The notes below the pieces were generated by a model. That model was not told the DNA's origin, searched no databases, and was given only the letters and a program-made list of their open reading frames with translations. A stretch of DNA of 64,000 nt from Pedobacter sp. Leaf170 (lineage in GTDB: Bacteria > Bacteroidota > Bacteroidia > Sphingobacteriales > Sphingobacteriaceae). The stretch lies in the NCBI RefSeq assembly GCF_920984665.1, contig NZ_CAKLBP010000007.1, positions 1 to 64,000 on the forward strand, read 5' to 3'. Shown one piece after another: positions 55,715-64,000 of the stretch. A program made the position numbers and the translations under genes. The first letter of the stretch is position 1. Each line of letters begins with the position of its first letter.

Positions 55715-55732
55715 AGCTGAGCGCTAAGCTCC
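55693..55732 (+). promoter_or_regulatory. Possible attenuator-type alternative hairpins at the end of the leader frame
   Basis: GAGCTA (55694-55699) can pair with TAGCTC (55705-55710) or GGAGCT (55693-55698) with AGCTCC (55727-55732). These are mutually exclusive stems overlapping the CC codons and the stop codon of the leader frame. This is inferred from sequence complementarity only. Confidence 0.35.
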
Positions 55733-55839
55733 CAAATCTAAGATCAATTTAATGTTACAAAAAAATCGACACAGAGCGATGTGGCATTGCTTTGCCCAAA
55801 AAATCAAAAGTATAATTAATCATTTCTAATTAAGTTAAC

Positions 55840-58800
55840 ATGTATAAAAAAGTAAAGCTATCAGCATTTTTGTTTTTGCTATTGCTATCTACATTTGTTC
55901 GTGCTCAAAATATAGCAGTATCGGGCACTGTTAAAGACGCCACCGGAGAGGTTTTGCCGGGCGTTTCTGTATTTGTAAAAGGAACAAAACAAGCCGTTAT
56001 ATCAAATAATGAGGGTGCATTTACCTTTAACCTAAATAGTAAGGGAACACTCGTTTTTTCTTATATCGGCTATACAACTAAAGAAGTTGAAGTTTCATCA
56101 AGTACATCATCACTATCGGTTGTATTAAGTGATGGAAATAATTCGTTGGATGAAGTTGTAGTTACAGCCTTAGGCATCTCTAAGCAGAAAAAATCTTTAG
56201 GATATGCCGTTCAGGAGCTTAAAGGAGAAAATCTGGCCGAAGCCAAAGAAACAAATTTAGTTAATGCGCTTGCGGGTAAGGTTGCGGGTGTAAGGGTTAC
56301 GAACAGTCAGGGCGATATGGGTTCATCCAGAATTGTAATTCGTGGAGAAACTTCAATTTCTGGTAATAACCAACCGCTTTTTGTTATCGATGGAATACCG
56401 GTTGATAATTCGCAGCTTAATTCTGCCGGAGCAAGAGATTATGCCAACACCATTTCAGATATCAACCCAAATGATATTGAATCGATGAGTGTTTTAAAAG
56501 GTCCAAATGCTGCGGCTTTGTACGGTTCTCGTGCTGCGGCTGGTGTAATCATCATCAAAACAAAATCGGGTAAAACTAAAAAAGGATTAGGCGTAACTTT
56601 TAATTCAAATGCTGTAATAGAAGGTTTGCTAACGCTTCCAAAATATCAAAACGTATTCGGACAAGGTTCTGAAGGTAAGTTTAGTTATGTTGATGGAAAA
56701 GGTGCAGGGATTAATGATGGTGTTGATGAAAGTTGGGGTCCAAGAATGAACGGGCAGCTTATACCTCAGTTTTTTTCTAAAGGCGTGGCCGTTCCATTTG
56801 AGGCACACCCCGATAATGTTCGCGATTTCTTTGAAACAGGTTATGCCTTAACCAATGGTTTATCAATTGAAGATGCTGGCGAAAAATTTGATTATCGCTT
56901 ATCTTACAATAACCTTAAACAGGTTGGTATTGTTCCAAACTCAGGACAAGGGAAAAACTCCTTTGCTTTAAATACAACCTTAAGAATTAATCCAAAATTA
57001 ACTTTAACGGCTAATGCAAATTATAGCAAACTTGGTTCTGATAATTTGCCTGGCACAGGTGGTTCTCGTTCTACAAGTACCATGCTTCAGTTTACCTGGT
57101 TTGGCAGGCAGGTAGATATTAATCGCCTTAAAAATTATTTAGACGAAAACGGAAACACGTTTAACTGGAACAATAGCTACTACAGTAATCCATATTGGGT
57201 GGCTTATGAAAACACGGTTTCTCAAAACAGAAACCGAATTATAGGTAGTATTGGCTTAAATTATAAAATTATTGAAGGCTTAAATTTTAACTTCCGTACC
57301 GGAACAGATTATTATAACGATAGAAGAAAGATTAAAATAGCTTATGGTACAAATGGTACGCCATTCGGTTCTTACACAGAAAGTGCTTTTACCGTTAACG
57401 AAAATAATACTGATGCGACTTTAAATTATAGCAAGCAGCTTAATGATGATTTTAGTGTAGAAGCATTATTAGGTACAAACATTCGCTCACGCTACATTGA
57501 GCAAAACGACCAAAGTGCGCCACGATTGGCTGTAGCAGGTTTATATACGCTTAGTAATTCAAGAGATCCTTTAACGTCTTCTAACAATTATAGCAAGCTA
57601 AAATCATATAGTGGTTATGCTTCTGCGCAAATTGGATTTAGAAATTACTTGTATGCAAATATTACTGCCCGTAACGATTGGTCATCTACACTTCCGGCGC
57701 AAAACAGGTCTTATTTTTATCCTTCATTTAATGGAAGTTTTGTAATTACCGAGGCTTTTGACATTAAAAGCGATGTGCTTGATTACGCCAAACTTAGAGG
57801 TGGTTGGTCTAAAGTTGGTAAAGATGCAGACCCTTACCGCTTAATTAATACCTACGCTTTTGGTGCGCCATTTGGTACTAATCCACAACTTACGGCATCT
57901 ACAACAGATCTAAATCCGGATTTAAAACCTGAAACAACTACTTCATCAGAATTAGGTGCAGAAGCAGTTTTATTTAAAAGACGTATCCGTTTAGATGTAA
58001 GTTTATACAATACCAATAGTTATGATCAAATTTTAAGTGTTGATGTTAGTCCGAGTACAGGATTTAGATCCAAGCTCCTTAATGCCGGAAAAATCAACAA
58101 CAAAGGAATTGAAGTTCAATTAGGCATTACACCTGTTAAAAAAGCTTTTGTTTGGGATGTTGATGTAAATTATGCTGCAAACAGAAGTAAAGTTATCGAA
58201 TTGGATAAAGCCGGCTTATTGCAAAACTATGTTGTGGCAACCAATTCAGCACAAGTTATTGCAGCCGTTGGTCAGCCTTACGGAACACTTTTTGGAAATG
58301 CATTTTTGAGAGATGGCAGTGGCAATATTGTTGTTAATGCAACCGGTGCGCCTCAAACAGATCCAACTAAAAGGGTTTTGGGTAAATATACACCAGATTG
58401 GATTGGTGGAATTTCGAACACTTTTACTTACAAAAATTTAAGTTTAGGCGTTTTAATTGATGCTAGCTTTGGCGGTTCTATTTATAACGGCACTTACGCA
58501 ACCGGAACTTATACTGGTGTTTTGGAATCAACTTTACCTGGTCGTGCTGCCGAATTTGGTGGAATTTCTTATTATTATCCAGGTAATTTAAAAGCAAACG
58601 GAACAGTAAGAGTAACCGCAAATAATACAGCTCCCGCAGATGTTACGGTTTATGATGATGGTATGATCTTCGAAGGTGTAACAGCCGATGGTAAAAAGAA
58701 CGAAAAAATTCTTCCTGCTCAACAGTATTATAAATCTTTCCGTACAATAGATGAGGCAAATATTTTCGATGCTTCTTATGTAAAACTTCGTGAGGTTAGG

Positions 58801-59013
58801 CTAAGTTATAATCTTCCTGCTAAATGGCTTAAACCACTAAGCTTGCAAGGCGTTTCTGTAGCACTTGTTGGTCGTAATCTAGCAATTCTTCATCGTAATG
58901 TTACCGATATCGATCCCGAAGTTGCATTCAACACAGGAAACGGTCAGGGTTTAGAAAGTCTTTCTAATCCAACCACACGTACCTATGGTATAAATCTTAA
59001 CATCAAATTTTAA
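55840..59013 (+). CDS. SusC/RagA-type TonB-linked outer-membrane transporter
   Basis: This 1057-residue protein has a signal peptide ending at VRAQ. A regulatory-like beta domain (VSGTVKDATGEVLPGVSVFVKG) and a SusC plug with GKVAGVRVTNSQGDMGSS, DGIPVDNSQLN and ALYGSRAAAGVIII follow. The barrel ends TYGINLNIKF. It forms the outer-membrane channel of a nutrient importer with the SusD-like protein 5 bp downstream. Upstream lie the riboswitch and leader frame. This suggests a sulfur-related nutrient such as a methionine- or cysteine-containing peptide. That substrate is inferred only from the riboswitch. Confidence 0.95.
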   Translation: MYKKVKLSAFLFLLLLSTFVRAQNIAVSGTVKDATGEVLPGVSVFVKGTKQAVISNNEGAFTFNLNSKGTLVFSYIGYTTKEVEVSSSTSSLSVVLSDGNNSLDEVVVTALGISKQKKSLGYAVQELKGENLAEAKETNLVNALAGKVAGVRVTNSQGDMGSSRIVIRGETSISGNNQPLFVIDGIPVDNSQLNSAGARDYANTISDINPNDIESMSVLKGPNAAALYGSRAAAGVIIIKTKSGKTKKGLGVTFNSNAVIEGLLTLPKYQNVFGQGSEGKFSYVDGKGAGINDGVDESWGPRMNGQLIPQFFSKGVAVPFEAHPDNVRDFFETGYALTNGLSIEDAGEKFDYRLSYNNLKQVGIVPNSGQGKNSFALNTTLRINPKLTLTANANYSKLGSDNLPGTGGSRSTSTMLQFTWFGRQVDINRLKNYLDENGNTFNWNNSYYSNPYWVAYENTVSQNRNRIIGSIGLNYKIIEGLNFNFRTGTDYYNDRRKIKIAYGTNGTPFGSYTESAFTVNENNTDATLNYSKQLNDDFSVEALLGTNIRSRYIEQNDQSAPRLAVAGLYTLSNSRDPLTSSNNYSKLKSYSGYASAQIGFRNYLYANITARNDWSSTLPAQNRSYFYPSFNGSFVITEAFDIKSDVLDYAKLRGGWSKVGKDADPYRLINTYAFGAPFGTNPQLTASTTDLNPDLKPETTTSSELGAEAVLFKRRIRLDVSLYNTNSYDQILSVDVSPSTGFRSKLLNAGKINNKGIEVQLGITPVKKAFVWDVDVNYAANRSKVIELDKAGLLQNYVVATNSAQVIAAVGQPYGTLFGNAFLRDGSGNIVVNATGAPQTDPTKRVLGKYTPDWIGGISNTFTYKNLSLGVLIDASFGGSIYNGTYATGTYTGVLESTLPGRAAEFGGISYYYPGNLKANGTVRVTANNTAPADVTVYDDGMIFEGVTADGKKNEKILPAQQYYKSFRTIDEANIFDASYVKLREVRLSYNLPAKWLKPLSLQGVSVALVGRNLAILHRNVTDIDPEVAFNTGNGQGLESLSNPTTRTYGINLNIKF

Positions 59014-59018
59014 ATCCC

Positions 59019-60452
59019 ATGAAAAAGAATATAATATACAGCTTTTTATCTTTATCGCTTTTGCTGGCTTCATGTGCCAAAGAATTGGATGAAGTGAACA
59101 TTAATCCAAATGCTACAGAAAATGCACAGCCCGACTATTTGTTAACGGCAGCCATTAAAAACACAACCGATGCCTATTGGGGCACAACGAATAACATGAA
59201 CTCCAGTTTGCTGTTTGCTCAACATTGGGCAAAAGTTCAGTACACTGAAGAGGATAGGTTTATTTACTCAAATAGCAGTTTCACATCATTATGGTCTACG
59301 CTTTATTCGCAAAGTATAACTGGTTTTAATAAAATTATCGAAATTGGGAATGCAACAAGTAATTCAAACTATAAAGGTGTTGCACTTACCTTACGTTCCT
59401 GGTCATTTTTGTTGTTAACTGATGCTTATGGCGATATTCCTTATAGTCAGGCAGGGAAATTAAACGAATACATCACTCCGGTTTACGATAAACAAAAAGA
59501 TGTTTATTTTGGCTTGCTGGATGATTTAAAGGCGGCGAAAACTGCTTTAGACCCGAATGGAAAGGCAATTGCAGGCGATATTATTTATAGTGGCAACATC
59601 ACAAAGTGGAAGAAGTTTGCCAACTCGCTAAGGTTAAGAATCGCTTTGCGCATTGCGGATAAAGAGCCAGCAAAAGCTAAACAGGTTTTAGATGAGATTA
59701 AAGCCGATGGCGATTTATTTATCAGTGATAATACAGATATCGCACAGCTGATTTACCAGATTTCTCCGCAACAAAATCCGGTTAGTGCGCAGTTTGATAC
59801 TCGTGATGATTACCGCATCAGCAAAACAATTGTGGATAAATTATTTGCCTTGAATGATCCACGTTTATCTGTCTATGCAAGTAAAACACAAACGGCTACA
59901 TCTCAGGAGTATGTTGGTTTGCCAAATGGATTAACAAATTCTGAGGCAAGTAATCTTGGCTTTGCCAGAACATCAAAACCTGGAGCTTATTTTCTTGCAC
60001 CGCAATCTCCGGCAGTTATTTTCAGTTATGCTGAATTACTTTTTGATAGAGCGGAAGCTGCTGCAAGGGGTTTAACGTCAGAAAATGCTGCTGATTTGTA
60101 CAAGCAAGGTATTACTGTCTCATTAAAACAATTTTCTGTTGGCGATGCTGCGGTTGCAACTTACCTGGCACAGGTTACTGTACAATATGATGCATCTAAT
60201 TACAAAAAATCAATTGGCGAACAAAAGTGGATTGCTTTATTTGGACAAGGATTGGAAGCGTGGGCAGAACGTAGAAGGTTAGATTATCCTCAATTAACGG
60301 CATCTGTGAATACGGTGCTTAACGGACAAATACCGGTTCGTTTCATATATCCTGGCACAGAGCAATCTTTAAACGGACAAAGCTACAGGAATGCAGTCGC
60401 AAGTCAGGGAGCAGATTTGCTAACTACAAAATTGTGGTTTGATGCGAATTAG
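59019..60452 (+). CDS. SusD-like nutrient-binding lipoprotein
   Basis: This 477-residue lipoprotein has lipobox LASC (Cys19) followed by AKELDEVNINPN, the start pattern of SusD group 2 proteins. Helical repeats and SWSFLLLTDAYGDIPYSQAG are present. Partner of the SusC at 55840, with only a 5-bp gap. It lacks carbohydrate-active neighbours, so its substrate may not be a glycan. Terminated by the hairpin at 60478. Confidence 0.92.
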   Translation: MKKNIIYSFLSLSLLLASCAKELDEVNINPNATENAQPDYLLTAAIKNTTDAYWGTTNNMNSSLLFAQHWAKVQYTEEDRFIYSNSSFTSLWSTLYSQSITGFNKIIEIGNATSNSNYKGVALTLRSWSFLLLTDAYGDIPYSQAGKLNEYITPVYDKQKDVYFGLLDDLKAAKTALDPNGKAIAGDIIYSGNITKWKKFANSLRLRIALRIADKEPAKAKQVLDEIKADGDLFISDNTDIAQLIYQISPQQNPVSAQFDTRDDYRISKTIVDKLFALNDPRLSVYASKTQTATSQEYVGLPNGLTNSEASNLGFARTSKPGAYFLAPQSPAVIFSYAELLFDRAEAAARGLTSENAADLYKQGITVSLKQFSVGDAAVATYLAQVTVQYDASNYKKSIGEQKWIALFGQGLEAWAERRRLDYPQLTASVNTVLNGQIPVRFIYPGTEQSLNGQSYRNAVASQGADLLTTKLWFDAN

Positions 60453-60477
60453 TAGGGTTTAGTTTTTTTTTATTTTG

Positions 60478-60509
60478 AAAGCAGTTCTTTTATAGGGCTG
60501 CTTTTTTTA
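60478..60509 (+). terminator. Intrinsic terminator of the SAM-riboswitch SusC/D unit
   Basis: AAAGCAG (60478-60484) pairs with CTGCTTT (60498-60504) followed by a run of T, 25 bp after the SusD-like stop. Confidence 0.75.
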
Positions 60510-60540
60510 TTTTATGATTGATAGGAAACCTTTTTCTTTA

Positions 60541-61684
60541 TTTTCAAGGGGGGGTATTCTAAATATTAGGCATGTTTTTGTCTTTACCAGACAGGCTTTT
60601 TCTTTTGTCTTGATACAAAAGAAACAAAAAATCAAGGCTGGCATCTTTTGCTGCATAAAGCGAAGAAAATACGGATAGCGGACATGTGAGGTCCCGAAGA
60701 AAAATCGGGACTGCAAATCTCCTTGGTTAATCGTAGAATGAAATAAGTACAAGTATTTTCTTGCTTTCTGCTTCCAAAATCTGCTAGGCCGGATAGCATG
60801 GAGCGAATGCTATAACGCAATTTCGTCATTGCCTGCCTTCGGTAGGTAAGCTAGGCTGATTTTTCATCAGCCGTGGCAATCTCTTTTTAATGTTTAAAAA
60901 TGTTTAGGAAAAACTTCCTTTTCTGATTTCAAGGGGATTTTATTCTAAATAGTAGGCATGTTTTTGTCTTCGCCAGACTGGCTTTTTCTTTTGTCTTGAT
61001 ACAAAAGAAACAAAAAATCAAGGCTGGCATCTTTTGGCGCATAAAGCGAAGAAAATACGGATAGCGGACATTTGAGGTCCCGAAGAAAAATCGGGACTGC
61101 AAATTTCCTTGGTTAATCGGAGAATGAAATAAGTACAAGTATTTTCTTGCTTTCTGCTTCCAAAATCTGCTAGGCCGGATTGCATGGAGCGAATGCAAAC
61201 TCCTGATTTCGTCATTGCTGCGATGGGTAGGTTAGCCTAATTTTTCATCAGCCGTGGTAATCTCTTTTTAATGTTTAAAAACGTTTAGGAAAAATTTCCT
61301 TTTCTGATTTCAAGGGGATTTTATTCTAAATATTAGGCATGTTTTTGTCTTTGCCAGACAGGCTTTTTCTTTTGTCTTGATACAAAAGAAACAAAAAATC
61401 AAGGCTGGCATCTTTTGTCGCATAAAGCGAAGAAAATACGGATAGCGGACATTTGAGGTCCCGAAGAAAAATCGGGACTGCAAATCTCCTTGGTTAATTG
61501 TGGAATGAAATTAGTGCAAGTATTTTCTTGCTTTCTGCTTCCAAAATCTGCTAGGCCGGATAGCATGGAGCGAATTCTAACTCCCGATTTCGTCATTGCA
61601 TGCCTTCGGTAGGTAAGCGAGGCTGATTTTTCATCAGCCGTGGTAATCTCTTTTAATGTTTAAAAAGGTTAAGGAAAAATTGCA
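60541..61684. repeat. Three tandem copies of a ~381-bp non-coding repeat
   Basis: Copies start at about 60541, 60927 and 61308 (spacing 386 and 381 bp) and are nearly identical. Each holds four conserved palindromes: TTTTGT-n6-ACAAAA, CCCGA-n7-TCGGG, a CTTCGG(T) patch near a GTCATTGC segment, and GGCTGAT-n5-ATCAGCC in copies 1 and 3. The third copy decays at its end. Modules such as GGATAGCGGAC recur near 6330. The six-frame open frames inside are incidental. The repeat separates the SusC/D unit from a GH43 gene. Confidence 0.9.
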
Positions 61685-61806
61685 TGTATTATTTTCAAAG
61701 AAGTTCTGTTACGAGAAATTAAAATATGAACCTAAGCCATCCATCACCATTGTAAAATATAGATTGATACTTGAGGAATATTCATAATTAAAATTACTTT
61801 AGTTAA

Positions 61807-63306
61807 ATGAATCTACCCAAATATCTATTGCTAATCATTTCATTACCTTTTATTAACTTTTCCTTTGCACAAAATATAATCAACCCGGTAATTCCTGGTG
61901 ACTTTGCCGATCCATCAGTCATCAAAGCTAAAGACACATATTATGCTATTGGCACATCATCAGAATGGGCACCGCATTTTCCAATCTATACCTCAAAAGA
62001 TTTAAAAAGCTGGAAACAGTCTGGATATGTCTTCGATAAGTCACCAGATTGGACTTCAGGCTCTTTTTGGGCACCAGAATATGTTTATCACAAAGGAACT
62101 TATTTCATCTATTATACAGCGAGGAGAAAGAAAGATAATATTTCTTGCATTGGCGTTGCAACATCCAAATATCCGGATAGAGATTTTGTAGATCATGGCG
62201 TAATTATCGAACATGGAAAAGAAGCTATCGATGGTTTTGTTTTTGCTGAGAATGGTATTCGGTACATTACTTATAAAGCTTATGGACTTGATAAAAGACC
62301 AATCGAAATTTTAGGCGTCAAACTTTCTGATGATGGCTTAAAAACAGAAGGCGAAACATTTTCTATGATGAAAGATGACGCTGGTAAAGGTTTAGAAGGG
62401 CAAAGCTTTATGAAAGTTGACGATTATTTTTATATGTTTTATTCTGCAGGAGCTTGTTGTGGAATTCAGTGTGATTATAATGTTGGCGTGGCTCGTTCAA
62501 AATCGTTCAAAGGACCTTATGAAAAGTATGCTCAGAACCCGATTTTATCCGAAAATAGCGATTGGAAATGCTCCGGGCATGGTACTTTTGTTAAGGGAGA
62601 TAATGAAAAAGATTACTACTTGTATCATTCTTATAACAAAAAAACTACTGTTTTTTCTGGCCGGCAAGGTATGTTAGCAGAATTAATATGGCCAGAAAAA
62701 AATGGCTGGCCAAAGTTTAAAGAAGTTTCAGCACCAAATACTAATCAAAACTTAACTTTCAATTTTAATGATAAAAATGTAAGTCAAAGCTGGCAATGGG
62801 ATTTTCGAAATTCTACACCTATAATTTCACAACTTAATGGTAAATTAAAAATATCAGGCGCTATTTCGAGCTCAAATTTAACTGGTATCGTAATAACGGT
62901 TCGCCCGGTTTCTGCAGTATTTGAAGCTACTACAACTGTAAGTAATTCAAACGATGCGCGAAAAGGCATCTGTTATTATGGCGATGCAGGCGCTGCAATT
63001 GGTCTTAGTGTTTCTGGTAATCAAGTGCAATTCTGGAAAGTTCAGAATAAAGAAAAAACTGTTTTATCAAATCAAAAAATTAGTGGAAAGGGTAGTATAG
63101 AATTAAAATTTAAGGTAAATCCTAATTTAGAGGTAAGCACATTTTACAAACAAGGTGCAGATGATTGGAAAACACTTAATTCTGATAACAAAGTTGATGT
63201 AAATTTTCTCCCACAATGGGATAGAAGTCCACGAATTGGTTTGAACTTTAATGGTAAACCTCACGAATTTGCTGAATTTTCAACTTTCGAATTAAAATAT
63301 TTTTAG
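61807..63306 (+). CDS. Secreted GH43-family glycoside hydrolase with C-terminal beta-sandwich
   Basis: This 499-residue protein has a signal peptide ending at SFAQ. The GH43 propeller covers about residues 23-310: GDFADPSVI with the base Asp, FWAPEYVYHKGTYFIYY, EAIDGFVF with the second Asp, GLEGQSFMKVDDYFYMFYSAG with the acid Glu. A C-terminal beta-sandwich (about 320-499) of LamG/DUF1349-like pattern follows and may bind glycan. It differs from the GH43 at 46835, which lacks this module. Likely activity on arabinan or xylan side chains, by family only. Confidence 0.85.
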   Translation: MNLPKYLLLIISLPFINFSFAQNIINPVIPGDFADPSVIKAKDTYYAIGTSSEWAPHFPIYTSKDLKSWKQSGYVFDKSPDWTSGSFWAPEYVYHKGTYFIYYTARRKKDNISCIGVATSKYPDRDFVDHGVIIEHGKEAIDGFVFAENGIRYITYKAYGLDKRPIEILGVKLSDDGLKTEGETFSMMKDDAGKGLEGQSFMKVDDYFYMFYSAGACCGIQCDYNVGVARSKSFKGPYEKYAQNPILSENSDWKCSGHGTFVKGDNEKDYYLYHSYNKKTTVFSGRQGMLAELIWPEKNGWPKFKEVSAPNTNQNLTFNFNDKNVSQSWQWDFRNSTPIISQLNGKLKISGAISSSNLTGIVITVRPVSAVFEATTTVSNSNDARKGICYYGDAGAAIGLSVSGNQVQFWKVQNKEKTVLSNQKISGKGSIELKFKVNPNLEVSTFYKQGADDWKTLNSDNKVDVNFLPQWDRSPRIGLNFNGKPHEFAEFSTFELKYF

Positions 63307-63380
63307 TAGTTATACAAGTATTTGTTGTACAGTTAATTAGAGTTATATTAGTTTTAAAATCTCATTCTAAATTTAAAGCT

Positions 63381-64000
63381 ATGTCAGTTTATAAAATCGT
63401 TACCAGCCTTACGGCCAATACTTATAAAACTGTTCCTACGGCCTCAAAAAAAGGTGGTAACAACACATTGCTAATGGGCTCTTATGTAAAGCTTTTAGGG
63501 CAAAGCCAAAATAATTTTTCGTTGGTTAGTGCTTTCGGAATTGATGGTTGGATTGACAATGCAGACATTGGAGACGAACCAGGCTTAAAGATTTTTTTCG
63601 TAGATGTTGGTCAGGGTGATGGTGCTTTAATTGAGGTTGGCAACAATTTTAAAATGCTTATTGATGGCGGACCAGGCAATAATATGGCGGCATATTTAAA
63701 CAAATGGCAATACACTTATTACCATAATTTAAATCAGAAAGTTCATATTAATTACATTATTGTTAGTCATTTTGATAAAGACCATTACGAATGTTTAATT
63801 GATATTATTAATGATGTGCGGTACACATTCGGTACAATTTTACATAATGGAATTGCAAAATTTAACGAGGATAATGAAAACTTTGCTACGCTCTTTAATT
63901 GCGGTTTAGGTAAGAAAGAGAAAATTGAAGGTAAATCTTTTTTAACAACCACTTTTGATAGTATTGAAGACTTGAACAAACTTAAAGATACTGGAATGAT
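63381..64000 (+). CDS. SH3-like plus ComEC-type metallo-beta-lactamase protein, 3'-truncated by the window
   Basis: The frame is open from ATG 63381 to the window end (206+ codons). Residues about 1-65 are an SH3-like beta barrel (SYVKLLGQSQNNFSLVS, DGWIDNADIG). The MBL fold follows: LKIFFVDVGQGDGALIEVGN, LIDGGPG, and YIIVSHFDKDHYE with the HxDxxH metal ligands. There is no ComEC membrane domain in view. Stand-alone ComEC-like MBL proteins are putative nucleases or phosphoesterases found in many contexts, including near defence genes. The remainder and its downstream genes cannot be seen. Confidence 0.8.
   Translation, partial: MSVYKIVTSLTANTYKTVPTASKKGGNNTLLMGSYVKLLGQSQNNFSLVSAFGIDGWIDNADIGDEPGLKIFFVDVGQGDGALIEVGNNFKMLIDGGPGNNMAAYLNKWQYTYYHNLNQKVHINYIIVSHFDKDHYECLIDIINDVRYTFGTILHNGIAKFNEDNENFATLFNCGLGKKEKIEGKSFLTTTFDSIEDLNKLKDTGM

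Noticed and set aside
60632-61596. A 65-codon minus-strand frame conserved in all three tandem repeats
   Set aside because: Its conservation follows from the repeat itself; a second frame is open too, the composition is not protein-like, and the palindromes explain the sequence better.

Overview
The window looks like a chromosomal segment of a Bacteroidota member, most likely family Sphingobacteriaceae (Pedobacter-like). The reasons are low GC, two SusC/SusD pairs, TAnnTTTG-type promoter elements, almost no Shine-Dalgarno sites, PAS-rich signalling proteins and lipoproteins with SusD-style lipoboxes. This placement is inferred from gene content and style, not from a marker-gene tree. I saw no rRNA or tRNA gene and no CRISPR array.

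Layout. Positions 1-127 hold the right end of an IS3-type insertion sequence that cuts into a DUF433 antitoxin-like gene. Positions 444-8223 form an arginine-centred neighbourhood: a PLP-dependent (arginine) decarboxylase, a CtlX-type amidinohydrolase, an arginine deiminase and, divergently, arginyl-tRNA synthetase, with a PhnA-type zinc-ribbon gene between. Positions 8370-12193 carry a TauE/SafE permease, an AI-2E family permease and mnmE. Positions 12876-14375 are a three-gene HipB/HipS/HipT-like toxin-antitoxin module with repeated operator-like sites. Positions 15743-22612 are a SusC/SusD/DUF1735 operon with an AraC-type regulator upstream and no glycosidase. Positions 23199-28421 hold signalling genes (a lone receiver, and a PAS/HisKA protein without an ATPase domain), a DEAH helicase, small unknown genes and an alpha/beta hydrolase whose signal peptide carries an in-frame stop.

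Positions 28631-42001 are one minus-strand operon of four very large proteins (1147, 1071, 1635 and 594 residues; about 4,450 in total) with no function I can assign. This is the strongest candidate for an undescribed system. The first protein resembles DUF6603 proteins. The other three have distinctive internal motifs but no enzyme signature.

Positions 42703-48000 carry a small HigA-like fragment, a second AI-2E permease, a small lipoprotein, a two-PAS histidine kinase and a GH43 glycosidase. Positions 48138-53860 are a sigma-factor operon: ECF-type sigma, membrane HEAT-repeat putative anti-sigma, two DUF4097-like exported proteins, then an outer-membrane beta-barrel receptor. A TlpA-type thioredoxin follows on the other strand. 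Positions 55339-60452 form a striking unit: a good Bacteroidota promoter, a SAM-I (S-box) riboswitch with its terminator, a 30-codon Cys/Met-rich open frame, and then a SusC/SusD pair, suggesting uptake of a sulfur compound under SAM control. Three tandem copies of a repeat of about 381 bp fill 60541-61684. The window ends with a second GH43 gene and a truncated SH3-like/ComEC-type metallo-beta-lactamase gene.
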